Origin: Gracilariopsis chorda
Lineage: Eukaryota; Rhodophyta; Florideophyceae; Gracilariales; Gracilariaceae
Direction of reading: 5' to 3'
DNA length: 43,595 bases
NCBI GenBank assembly: GCA_003194525.1
Contig: NBIV01000534.1
Location: forward strand, 1 to 43,595
Both the position numbers and the translations under genes were made by a program. Positions 21,101 to 29,700 of this stretch are shown here, in pieces (the stretch's first letter is position 1; the number at the start of each line of letters is the position of its first letter). The notes beneath the pieces were generated by a model. It did not search any database and was not told the origin of the DNA. It worked only from the letters and a program-made list of their open reading frames with translations.

Positions 21101-22147
21101 GTCGCAGACGAGTGCGTCTACACCGGAGAGGTACTGGGAGCGCTTGTGATCATTGCTCTTTATGTGGACGACTTGCTCATTGCGAGTCCAAGTATGGAGA
21201 CAATGAATCGCGTAAAGCGTGAACTGTCAAAACGTTTTCAGATGAAGGATCTCAGTGAAGCGCGCATGGTACTTGGGTTCGAGATCCATCGTGATCGATC
21301 CAAAAGACAGCTGTACCTGACACAGTCTGCATACACGCGTAAGGTCTTAGAACGTTTTGGCATGTTGCAATGCAAACCAATGGACACTCCCATGGACTCC
21401 GGTGCTGACCTCACTAAGGTAGAAGAGCCTCTGACGAACATCCCGTATCGCCAGGTGATCGGTTGTCTGATGTATCTCTCTGTTGGCACTCGACCGGACA
21501 TCTCGTTTGCAGTGTCCAAGCTAGCCAAGTATGTCGAGAAACCTGGAGAGACTCATTGGAAAGCGGTCAAGCGTGTTCTGCGTTACCTCTATGGCACTCG
21601 CTCCCTCGGACTTACTTATGGCACCACGACTGATACTCAGCTGTATGGATACGTAGACTCTGACTGGGCAGGTGATACATCCAACCGCAAGTCCACCAGT
21701 GGGTATGTGTTCATGATGTGCGGTGCTCCTGTGTCTTGGAGCTCGCGCCAACAGGAAGTAGTTGCATTGTCTAGCGCTGAGGCTGAGTATGTGAGTCTGT
21801 GCAGTGGGACGAAGGAAGCGATCTGGCTGAGACGACTGTGGAGTGGCATTGGCAACGCAAGTGGACTACACGTGGATGAGTCAGTGACGCTAATGGTTGA
21901 GCCCACAACTGTGTACGTGGACAACCAAGGTTGCATCGACCTTGCTCGAAATGGAGTTGTGAACAAGCGTACTAAGCACATTGATATTCGCTTTCACTTC
22001 ACCAGAGAGGCTCTACGCGACAAAGCCGTCCAGTTGCAGTACTGTTCCACGGAAGACATGGTTGCCGATATGCTGACGAAAGCGCTCGGTCGAGTTAAGC
22101 TGGCAAGGTTCCGCGGTGACTGTGGCTTGCTCCCCTTAGACCTTTGA
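18122..22147 (+). CDS. A2 copia gag-pol polyprotein (1341 aa)
   Basis: Open from ATG 18122 to TGA. Gag has a CX2CX4HX4C zinc knuckle at residues 213-226. The aspartic protease motif is D282-S-G. Integrase has an HHCC zinc domain from H414, then D479, D552 and E588, the canonical 35-residue spacing. Reverse transcriptase has YVDD at 1014-1017. RNase H begins at VDSDWAGD (D1179), with AEAEY, VYVDNQ and VADMLTK motifs. The S/P/E-rich acidic stretch between integrase and RT (about residues 690-760) is normal for copia elements. All catalytic residues are present, so the protein is potentially active. The neighbouring insert in the primer region may nevertheless impair replication. The protein is clearly a different copia lineage from B2. 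Confidence 0.95.
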   Translation: MDSFGGIKIEKLGEDNFHVWKQKVELLLALKDLDDHLESTRPTDDDELSAWKKKDAKARAVIGLSISDEHLDHVRDTENAAEMWNAICDVFQRKTLLNRINARRAFYTAKMRDDEKMLHFINRVRHLASDLKSMDVVVEEEDIAMAILCGLPDRFEHLIVAIDTTIGDRKLDLEFVKSRLLQEEQRMNDRAKEESGSDTALVGAQSRKKSMVCYYCGKKGHIQRNCFKRQRDEASKEQSAAANPAVQTNLGNEKRGCDSDSDFVCLIATGSVEESISDWIIDSGATAHMTYEESMFDSYSKRESAGVSIGNDSKLESLGHGSVHLDLAVEGRKSKCRLGEVVHVPNLRYHLLSVSAMCDLGARVVFDKTKVCVYKGNTMIAQGRRIKGLYYLCTAIEVPEDMDNALVTDLSLWHARMAHVNVDGIKHMARNGVVSGLNVDLNQSMDVCDSCVVGKSTRAATPKQGGERALHPLELVHSDICGPIQVGSLGGSRYFVTFIDDHSRFCFLYMLKTKDEVFHVFVKWLKMVQNQSDRHVKTITARESVLHALRTDNAGEYVSKKFSQELERHGIEHQRTVPYNPHQNGLAERFNRTLMDLVRSMLHHKKLPKSFWAEALNVAVYVRNRVTCKALPSDVTPLEMWSGYEPDLSNLRVFGSRCWYKVVDHKLKKLEQRAVEAIFIGYTSGSNGYKLWDAQKKKVVVSRDVRFDECSGSDQGTDHVDDDDYAEIDISDKSKSNITSTSTKPTDAAQVETAAPDTPPEEASGSGHDEPTAETEVEPDVPDPPPLRRSTRERRAPTSWWRGTALLTASDDVPSSYSDAVSRPDSKAWTKAMNSEYESLMEHDTWELVPRPADSNVISSKWVFVQKYEAGDNDEPTVRYKARVVARGFLQIEGVDFSETYAPVVKFTSIRMILSIVAVQDYHLHQMDVKTAFLNGDLEETVYMEQPDGFIKPGNEDLVCLLKKAIYGLRQASRQWFAKMYLFLVGWMGLKPNVADECVYTGEVLGALVIIALYVDDLLIASPSMETMNRVKRELSKRFQMKDLSEARMVLGFEIHRDRSKRQLYLTQSAYTRKVLERFGMLQCKPMDTPMDSGADLTKVEEPLTNIPYRQVIGCLMYLSVGTRPDISFAVSKLAKYVEKPGETHWKAVKRVLRYLYGTRSLGLTYGTTTDTQLYGYVDSDWAGDTSNRKSTSGYVFMMCGAPVSWSSRQQEVVALSSAEAEYVSLCSGTKEAIWLRRLWSGIGNASGLHVDESVTLMVEPTTVYVDNQGCIDLARNGVVNKRTKHIDIRFHFTREALRDKAVQLQYCSTEDMVADMLTKALGRVKLARFRGDCGLLPLDL

Positions 22148-22157
22148 AGTCAGTGAC

Positions 22158-22167
22158 AGAAGGGGGG
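22158..22167 (+). other. A2 polypurine tract
   Basis: AGAAGGGGGG ends directly at the 3' LTR TG. A3 and A4 have AGAGGGGGG-type tracts with seven G (26686-26695 and 32730-32739, - strand). Confidence 0.8.
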
Positions 22168-22946
22168 TGTTGGCAGTAGTACCTGTGCTGTCACTGAAAA
22201 CCAAATGTTCCGGGGAGCATGGGCTGTTTCAGAGGGTACCTCTGCAAAAGCGCATATGCGCGTGTGCGCGAACTCAACGTGAAACTGGCTTCTGATTGGC
22301 TACGGCAAATGTACATATGCAACGTGGTGCGTACAAGTGGTATGGCATAACTGGATCGGTTGGACACACCCACGTGTCCAGCTACTACAGTGGTCACAGT
22401 GTACGTTGTGTGCAGGGGATACTGATGAAGTGGTTGACACCTGGTACAAGGGGTACAGCAGTGGTTGGTACAATGGTAAGGTGCGCATGCACTGTCAACA
22501 GGTTTACACATGCACGGGTATATTGATGACGTGGGTGTTGTGTGAATTGCCACATGATGACATGGCACTAACACCACAGGTTACGTGCCGACTTACCGTG
22601 ACGTGTTGACTTACCGTGATGTGTTGGCATGAGCTGGCGTGTGTTGGAGTCGTGAATTTGTGCCTTGTCATGGTCATGTGTATGCACGTAACTATTACAG
22701 AACATTGGTGCGTTGGTGTGCGTTGGTGTAATGAGGTTGTGCTGAGCTGGCTATGTGATGTTAGATGATGATTGGTAGTATTGAGTGTCCCTGCTTAGTG
22801 GTTTAGGTTTTACTTGTAGTTGGTGTTCCCGCGCAATTCGAGTTTAGAGTGGTATATAAGATGTGCCTGAAGGACCTCCAAGTAAATCCAAGCTAGAGCT
22901 GGCGAACTTCCCTTCCATCCCCTCAACTTCCTTTCAACTTTCAACA
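22168..22946 (+). repeat. A2 3' LTR (779 bp)
   Basis: Same termini and length as the 5' LTR, with about ten substitutions by eye, including C for T near 22231 and A for T in GGCATGAGC near 22630. TATA at 22853-22860. It is followed directly by LTR-interior sequence of A1. Confidence 0.94.
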
Positions 22947-23440
22947 GTACAGCAGTGGTTGGTACAATGGTAAGGTGCGCATGCACTGTCAACAGGTTTA
23001 CACATGCACGGGTATATTGATGACGTGGGTGTTGTGTGCATTGCCACATGATGACATGGCACTAACACCACAGGTTACGTGCCGACTTACCGTGACGTGT
23101 TGACTTACCGTGATGTGTTGGCATGAGCTGGCGTGTGTTGGAGTCGTGAATTTGTGCCTTGTCATGGTCATGTGTATGCACGTAACTATTACGGAACGTT
23201 GGTGCGTTGGTGTGCGTTGATGTAATAAGGTTGTGCTGAGCTGGCTATGTCATGTTAGATGATGATTGGTAGTATTGAGTGTCCCTGCTTAGTGGTTTAG
23301 GTTTTACTTGTAGTTGGTGTTCCCGCGCAATTCAAGTTTAGAGTGGTACATAAGATGTGCCTGAAGGACCTCCAAGTAAATCCAAGCCAAAGCTGGCGAA
23401 CTTCCCTTCCATCCCCTTAACTTCCTTTCAACTATCAACA
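22947..23440 (+). repeat. A1 3' LTR, truncated (last 494 bp)
   Basis: Corresponds to positions 286-779 of the A LTR and ends ATCAACA directly before the GTGTA duplication. Its first 285 bp are gone at the A2 junction. TATA is mutated to TACATAAG. It shares CGGAACG, GTTGATG and TACATAAG variants with LTR1 (37989-38736), not with the A1 5' LTR. Confidence 0.9.
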
Positions 23441-24067
23441 GTGTATCTTCACGTCAATGTGTTTGGCACGACCAGAGGGGCAACGCTCACCAATGGCCCA
23501 CTCAATCGCACATTGATTATCTGGGCGTAGTGGAGTTCTGTCATTAACCGGTATCCCAGATTCCTCAAGTACTCGAGATATCCACATTAGCTCCTGACTT
23601 GCCATCACCAATGCGTAGTACTCAGACTCGGCTGTAGACAATGCCACCGACGCCTGCTTACGGGCACCGTAGAAACAAACACATGACCCGAGTTTGATCA
23701 TAGAGCCAGACAAAGACTTGCGATCCGTGGTGTCGCCTGCGTAATCAGAGTCCACATAACCATTCAGCAGCAGGTTCCACGGTGATAAACAAGTCCATGG
23801 TGAGTAGTGCCACGTAAATACCTTAGCACGCGCTTCACCGCTCGATGAAAATACCGAGTTGGTGCTTTCTGAAAGCGTGCTAGGATAAGTACAGGTGCCA
23901 ATATGTCCAAACGCGTGCGTAATGCGAGGTACAGCAGAGACCCGATCATCTGCTGATACAACTGGACTTCAAATTGGGACTTGTCCTCCTCCGCATCAAG
24001 CGAGGAAAAGAAGGATTCCACCATTGGGCTTCGTGCAGGCTTGCTACCTTCCAGTCCAAACCAACGT
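23441..24067 (-). pseudogene. B3 polyprotein fragment (RT C-terminus and RNase H)
   Basis: Continuation of B3 from 3698; the first five bases (GTGTA) are the A1 target duplication. Two - strand frames cover it: an RNase H part (23445-23755, with DSDYAGDTTDRKSLSG, AESEYYAL and DNQCA) and an RT C-terminal part (23764-24024). A one-base deletion between them, relative to B2 near 7670, breaks the frame. It is cut at 24067 by the A' LTR. The rest of B3 (RT core, integrase, gag, 5' LTR) is not in the window. Confidence 0.88.
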
Positions 24068-24795
24068 TGTTGGATATTGACCTTGTGCTGTCACTGCTGG
24101 AAGTTGATCTTGTGCTGTGCATGAACCGAGTTGTTGCTGGAGACACGTGTGTAGCAAGCACAGATGGTATGCTGTACAGTATGCACAAGTATGTACGTGG
24201 ACGTGTTGCACACGTTGATGTATGCTGAAGCACTATGGTGATGATTGCGGTACAGCGATGAGGTCTACAGGAGGATTCGAGTAACTTGTTGTTGCTGACG
24301 TAGGACTTGTGATGACGTGTGGTTGTGTATTCCTGGTGAGTGTGTGTTTACACATGATGATGAGTTGTACGGATTACAGTGTGTTGGCAGAACGTGAATG
24401 TGTACATGGTCATGGTTGTGTGTAGGCACGTAACATGTTGTGTAGTGTCGTGCACTGTTGTGTGCAGGCACGTAACATGTTGTATAGTGTCGTGCACTGT
24501 TGTTGTGTAGGCACGTAACTTGTGGTGTACTGTTGTGCACTGTTGTGCATTGTTGTGCATTGTTCGTTGTAAGCTGTTATGAATTATAGCAGTGTTGCCA
24601 TGTTATGTTAGAATATGATTGGTAGTATTGAGTGTCTCCGCCTAGTGGCTTAGGGTTTAGTGAGAGTTGGAGTTGAGCTGTACTGCAGTGATGAAGTTCT
24701 ATATAAGTTGCGACTGAGGCACCTCCAAGTAAACTCCGAGCTAGAGCTGGCGAACTTCCCTTCCATCCCCTCAACTTCCTTTCAACTTTCAACAG
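24068..24795 (+). repeat. A' LTR: divergent LTR type (728 bp)
   Basis: Begins TGTTGGATATTG inside the B3 gene and ends TTTCAACA directly before an A-type primer site. Its U3 is unlike the A LTR and lacks shared block 1. It keeps block 2 (about 24613-24675), a TATATAAG near 24702 and a U5 that is A-like from 24739 on. The five bases before it are AACGT; no matching copy was found. It looks like the 5' LTR of an element whose body is replaced by the inverted structure. Confidence 0.75.
24420..24547. repeat. Three-copy ~42-bp tandem repeat in A' U3
   Basis: Units start at about 24420, 24462 and 24505, each with GGCACGTAAC(A/T)TGT and GTGCACTGTT cores. The third is diverged and runs into short TGTTGTGCA repeats. 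Tandem U3 repeats often act as enhancers; that role is not shown here. Confidence 0.7.
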
Positions 24796-25205
24796 GTTAT
24801 GGGCCCAGCCCCGCTGACCGCTGCCGCTATCCCTTTCCGTATCGTTCGTCTGTCGCCGCTCTCCCTCACCGCCGTTCATCCGTTTCGCTGTTGTTGCCTC
24901 TTTCGTCGTTGCGTCGGGTGTCTTGATCCCATTGTTGGTCGGTGTTGGTTATTCTCCTTGGGTTTGCGTTCCTCCCTGAGGGCGTTGTGGTGGTAGTGGT
25001 TCGACGTTTTCTTGCTATCGTTGTTGAGTTGGGCCTCCGTTGTTGCCCGTGTTGTCGATCGCTATCTACTTTGTGTGTGACACTCCCTCTATCTTGTGTT
25101 TTGGGATCCCCGAGTCGTTTGTCGGGTCGTATCCGTGAGGTCGAGTCGGTCTAGTTTCGAAGTCTGGGCTCCGTGATCGTGTGCTCAGCAGTTGTTTATT
25201 TTTCG
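24739..25205 (+). repeat. Inverted repeat, left arm (467 bp: A-type U5 end plus leader)
   Basis: Reverse complement of 25469-25935 with no mismatch found by eye. It contains the last 57 bp of the A' LTR, the primer site and the first ~410 bp of A leader. Both arms share variants absent from A1-A4: CGTTTTCTTGC, GGTTATTCTCC and GTTTATTTTTCG. Confidence 0.85.
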
Positions 25206-25879
25206 CAGTCAGGATCAAAACAAATAATTCAATCACCCGCACCAGCGCAGTACGCCACGGCACCCCGTCCACAGATGCACCCGCTGAACTTACCAGGTCT
25301 TAACGACCGTCACCGTTATCTGTCCAAATGGACCGGTGGGAAGCCGCTCGACAGTACACCCGCTTTGGTTCAAGCCGCCAGGCTCACGTCCCCGGATACC
25401 TGGAATCACCCAAAGTAACCCGGATCAACCGCTCGTCGCACTGGACACCAGATGATGATTAAGAAACACGAAAAATAAACAACTGCTGAGCACACGATCA
25501 CGGAGCCCAGACTTCGAAACTAGACCGACTCGACCTCACGGATACGACCCGACAAACGACTCGGGGATCCCAAAACACAAGATAGAGGGAGTGTCACACA
25601 CAAAGTAGATAGCGATCGACAACACGGGCAACAACGGAGGCCCAACTCAACAACGATAGCAAGAAAACGTCGAACCACTACCACCACAACGCCCTCAGGG
25701 AGGAACGCAAACCCAAGGAGAATAACCAACACCGACCAACAATGGGATCAAGACACCCGACGCAACGACGAAAGAGGCAACAACAGCGAAACGGATGAAC
25801 GGCGGTGAGGGAGAGCGGCGACAGACGAACGATACGGAAAGGGATAGCGGCAGCGGTCAGCGGGGCTGGGCCCATAACC
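25206..25879 (-). other. Partial A leader of a third array unit (spacer and right arm)
   Basis: Reads on the - strand from the primer site next to LTR3 outward and stops at 25206, where the sequence turns back into the + strand leader. 25206-25468 is the single-copy spacer and includes the GTAAGT donor-like site. The acceptor block, gag and pol of this unit are absent. Confidence 0.82.
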
Positions 25880-25935
25880 TGTTGAAAGTTGAAAGGAAGT
25901 TGAGGGGATGGAAGGGAAGTTCGCCAGCTCTAGCT
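25469..25935 (-). repeat. Inverted repeat, right arm (467 bp)
   Basis: Partner of 24739-25205. It runs from the leader through the primer site (about 25865-25879) into the first 56 bp of LTR3. With the 263-bp spacer, an RNA read through here could fold into a long hairpin. Confidence 0.85.
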
Positions 25936-26685
25936 TGGATTTACTTGGAGGTCCTTCAGGCACATCTTATATACCACTCTAAACTCGAATTGCGCGGGAA
26001 CACCAACTACAAGTAAAACCTAAACCACTAAGCAGGGACACTCAATACTACCAATCATCATCTAACATGACATAGCCAGCTCAGCACAACCTCATTACAC
26101 CAACGCACACCAACGCACCAATGTTCTGTAATAGTTACGTGCATACACATGACCATGACAAGGCACAAATTCACGACTCCAACACACGCCAGCACATGCC
26201 AACACATCACGGTAAGTCAACACGTCACGGTAAGTCGGCACGTAACCTGTAGTGTTAGTGCCATGTCATCATGTGGCAATGCACACAACACCCACGTCAT
26301 CAATATACCCGTGCATGTGTAAACCTGTTGACAGTGCATGCGCACCTTACCATTGTACCAATCACTGCTGTACCACTTGTACCAGGTGTCAACCACGTAC
26401 CACTTGTACCAGGTGTCAACCACTTCATCAGTATCCCCTGCACACAACGTACACTGTGACCACTGTAGTAGCTGGACACGTGGGTGTGTCCAACCGATCC
26501 AGTTATGCCATACCACTTGTACGCACCACGTTGCATATGTACATTTGCAGTAGCCAATCAGAAGCCAGTTTCACGTTGGGTTCGCGCACACGCGCATATG
26601 CGCTTTTGCAGAGGTACCCTCTAAAACAGCCCATGCTCCCCGGAACATTTGGTTTTCAGTGACAGCACAGGTACTACTGCCAACA
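25880..26685 (-). repeat. LTR3 (806 bp): 3' LTR of A3, shared with the partial unit
   Basis: A-type LTR with an extra 27 bp: a tandem duplication around 26372-26425, where TACCACTTGTACCAGGTGTC occurs twice. TATA is intact (25966-25973). A polypurine tract lies on its A3 side and a primer site on its other side, so it serves as both a 3' and a 5' LTR. Confidence 0.92.
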
Positions 26686-26705
26686 CCCCCCCTCTGTCAC
26701 TGACT

Positions 26706-29700
26706 TCAAAGGTCTAAGGGGAGCAAGCCACAGTCACCGCGGAACCTTGCCAGCTTAACTCGACCGAGCGCTTTCGTCAGCATATCGGCAACCATGTCTT
26801 CCGTGGAGCAGTACTGCAACTGGACGGCTTTGTCGCGTAGAGCCTCTCTGGTGAAGTGAAAGCGAATATCAATGTGCTTAGTACGCTTGTTCACAACTCC
26901 ATTTCGAGCAAGGTCGATGCAACCTTGGTTGTCCACGTACACAGTTGTGGGCTCAACCATTAGCGTCACTGACTCATCCACGTGTAGTCCACTTGCGTTG
27001 CCAATGCCACTCCACAGTCGTCTCAGCCAGATCGCTTCCTTCGTCCCACTGCACAGACTCACATACTCAGCCTCAGCGCTAGACAATGCAACTACTTCCT
27101 GTTGGCGCGAGCTCCAAGACACAGGAGCACCGCACATCATGAACACATACCCACTGGTGGACTTGCGGTTGGATGTATCACCTGCCCAGTCAGAGTCTAC
27201 GTATCCATACAGCTGAGTATCAGTCGTGGTGCCATAAGTAAGTCCGAAGGAGCGAGTGCCATTGAGGTAACGCAGAACACGCTTGACCGCTTTCCAATGA
27301 GTCTCTCCAGGTTTCTCGACATACTTGGCTAGCTTGGACACTGCAAACGAGATGTCCGGTCGAGTGCCAACAGAGAGATACATCAGACAACCGATCACCT
27401 GGCGATACGGGATGTTCGTCAGAGGCTCTTCTACCTTAGTGAGGTCAGCACCGGAGTCCATGGGAGTGTCCATTGGTTTGCACTGCAACATGCCAAAACG
27501 TTCTAAGACCTTACGCGTGTATGCAGACTGTGTCAGGTACAGCTGTCTTTTGGATCGATCACGATGGATCTCGAACCCAAGTACCATGCGCGCTTCACTG
27601 AGATCCTTCATCTGAAAACGTTTTGACAGTTCACGCTTTACGCGATTCATTGTCTCCATACTTGGACTCGCAATGAGCAAGTCGTCCACATAAAGAGCAA
27701 TGATCACAAGCGCTCCCAGTACCTCTCCGGTGTAGACGCACTCGTCTGCGACGTTTGGCTTCAGACCCATCCAACCAACGAGGAACAAGTACATCTTTGC
27801 AAACCACTGCCTTGATGCCTGTCGTAGCCCATAGATGGCTTTCTTGAGAAGGCATACCAAGTCCTCGTTCCCAGGTTTGATGAATCCGTCCGGCTGCTCC
27901 ATGTACACAGTCTCTTCCAGGTCGCCATTCAAGAATGCAGTCTTCACATCCATCTGGTGCAGATGATAGTCCTGCACTGCTACAATGGACAGAATCATTC
28001 TAATGGATGTGAATTTGACCACTGGTGCATACGTCTCGGAGAAGTCTACACCTTCGATCTGCAGAAACCCTCGAGCCACCACACGAGCCTTGTACCTCAC
28101 TGTCGGTTCATCGTTGTCGCCAGCCTCATATTTTTGCACAAATACCCACTTGGATGATATCACGTTGCTGTCAGCTGGCCTTGGCACTAACTCCCATGTG
28201 TCATGCTCCATCAGAGACTCGTACTCACTGTTCATGGCCTTGGTCCACGCTTTTGAATCAGGACGTGACACCGCATCGGAGTATGAGGATGGGACGTCAT
28301 CACTGGCAGTGAGTAGGGCAGTGCCGCGCCACCACGAGGTAGGCGCTCTACGCTCACGAGTGGATCTCCGAAGTGGTGGTGGATCTGGTACATCTGGCTC
28401 AACTTCTGTCTCAGCTGTGGGCTCATCGTGGCCACTGCCTGAAGCTTCTTCTGGTGGAGTATCTGGTGCAGCGGGTTCAACTTGGGCAGCATCGGTGGGT
28501 TTAGTAGAGGTGGAGGTGATGTTTGATTTCGGCTTGTCCGAGATGTCGATCTCAGCATAGTCGTCATCATCAACGTGGTCAGTACCTTGATCTGAACCAC
28601 TACATTCGTCAAACCTCACATCTCTCGACACAACCACCTTCTTCTTTTGCGCATCCCACAGTTTATAACCGTTCGATCCAGATGTGTACCCAATAAAGAT
28701 CGCCTCCACGGCACGTTGCTCCAGCTTCTTCAGCTTGTGGTCCACCACTTTGTACCAGCACCGGCTACCGAACACACGCAGATTGCTCAAGTCAGGTTCA
28801 TATCCACTCCACATCTCGAGTGGTGTCACGTCACTCGGAAGGGCCTTGCAGGTGACTCGATTGCGCACATACACTGCAACGTTCAATGCTTCAGCCCAGA
28901 AGCTCTTTGGCAGTTTCTTGTGATGCAGCATCGATCTCACCAAGTCCATGAGTGTTCGGTTGAACCGTTCGGCCAGACCATTCTGATGTGGATTGTAAGG
29001 CACCGTTCGCTGATGTTCAATACCGTGACGTTCAAGCTCTTGTGAAAACTTCTTTGACACATATTCACCAGCATTGTCTGTGCGTAACGCATGTAGCACA
29101 GACTCACGTGCGGTGATGGTTTTCACATGTCGGTCACTCTGATTTTGAACCATCTTGAGCCACTTCACGAACACGTGGAACACCTCATCCTTGGTCTTGA
29201 GCATGTACAAGAAGCAAAAACGGGAGTGATCATCGATGAATGTGACGAAGTAGCGTGAACCTCCCAAGGAACCTACTTGGATTGGACCACAAATGTCCGA
29301 ATGCACTAGGTCCAATGGGTGCAAAGCCCGTTCCCCCCCTTGCTTGGGAGTTGGAGCACGTGTAGATTTTCCCACTACACAAGAGTCACACACATCCATC
29401 GATTGATTCAAGTCCACATTCAGCCCTGACACAACACCGTTACGAGCCATATGTTTGATACCATCCACATTCACATGAGCCATTCGAGCATGCCATAGTG
29501 ACAGGTCAGTCACAAGTGCGTTGTCCATGTCTTCTGGTACTTCAATCGCGGTACATAGGTAGTACAGTCCTTTGATGCGACGGCCCTGGGCGATCATGGT
29601 GTTGCCTTTGTATACACATACTTTGGTTTTGTCAAACACCACTCGCGCACCCAGGTCACACATCGCAGATACTGACAGCAGATGATACCTTAGCTTCGGT

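Larger units (their letters stand above)
15890..22946 (+). mobile_element. A2: full-length family-A copia element (7057 bp) without target duplication
   Basis: It has 779-bp LTRs, primer site, leader, an open 1341-codon polyprotein and a polypurine tract. The five bases before it are CTTAC (A1 pol) and the five after it are GTACA (A1 3' LTR interior), so there is no duplication. The A1 DNA expected between those two points is missing. The LTRs differ at about ten positions by eye. A 211-bp foreign segment sits in the primer-site region. Confidence 0.92.
3699..23440 (+). mobile_element. A1: family-A copia element split by two nested insertions
   Basis: It starts with TGTTGGCAG at 3699 and its 3' LTR ends in ATCAACA at 23440, with GTGTA duplications on both sides inside B3. 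In order: 5' LTR, primer-binding site, 1.2-kb leader, gag (5695-6360), B2 insertion, rest of gag-pol (13062-15889), A2 insertion, and the last 494 bp of the 3' LTR. The A1 segment matching A2 positions 21616-22452 (837 bp: end of RNase H and start of the 3' LTR) is missing. Its two LTRs differ at roughly 14 of 494 comparable bases by eye, so it is older than B2. Confidence 0.9.

Noticed and set aside
24420..24547. CRISPR-like array in the A' LTR
   Set aside because: Units are contiguous diverging tandem copies with no unique spacers, in a eukaryotic LTR.
27985..28560. 191-codon frame opposite the A3 polyprotein (and equivalents in A1, A2, A4)
   Set aside because: Shadow of the acidic linker of the polyprotein in another frame; no independent support.
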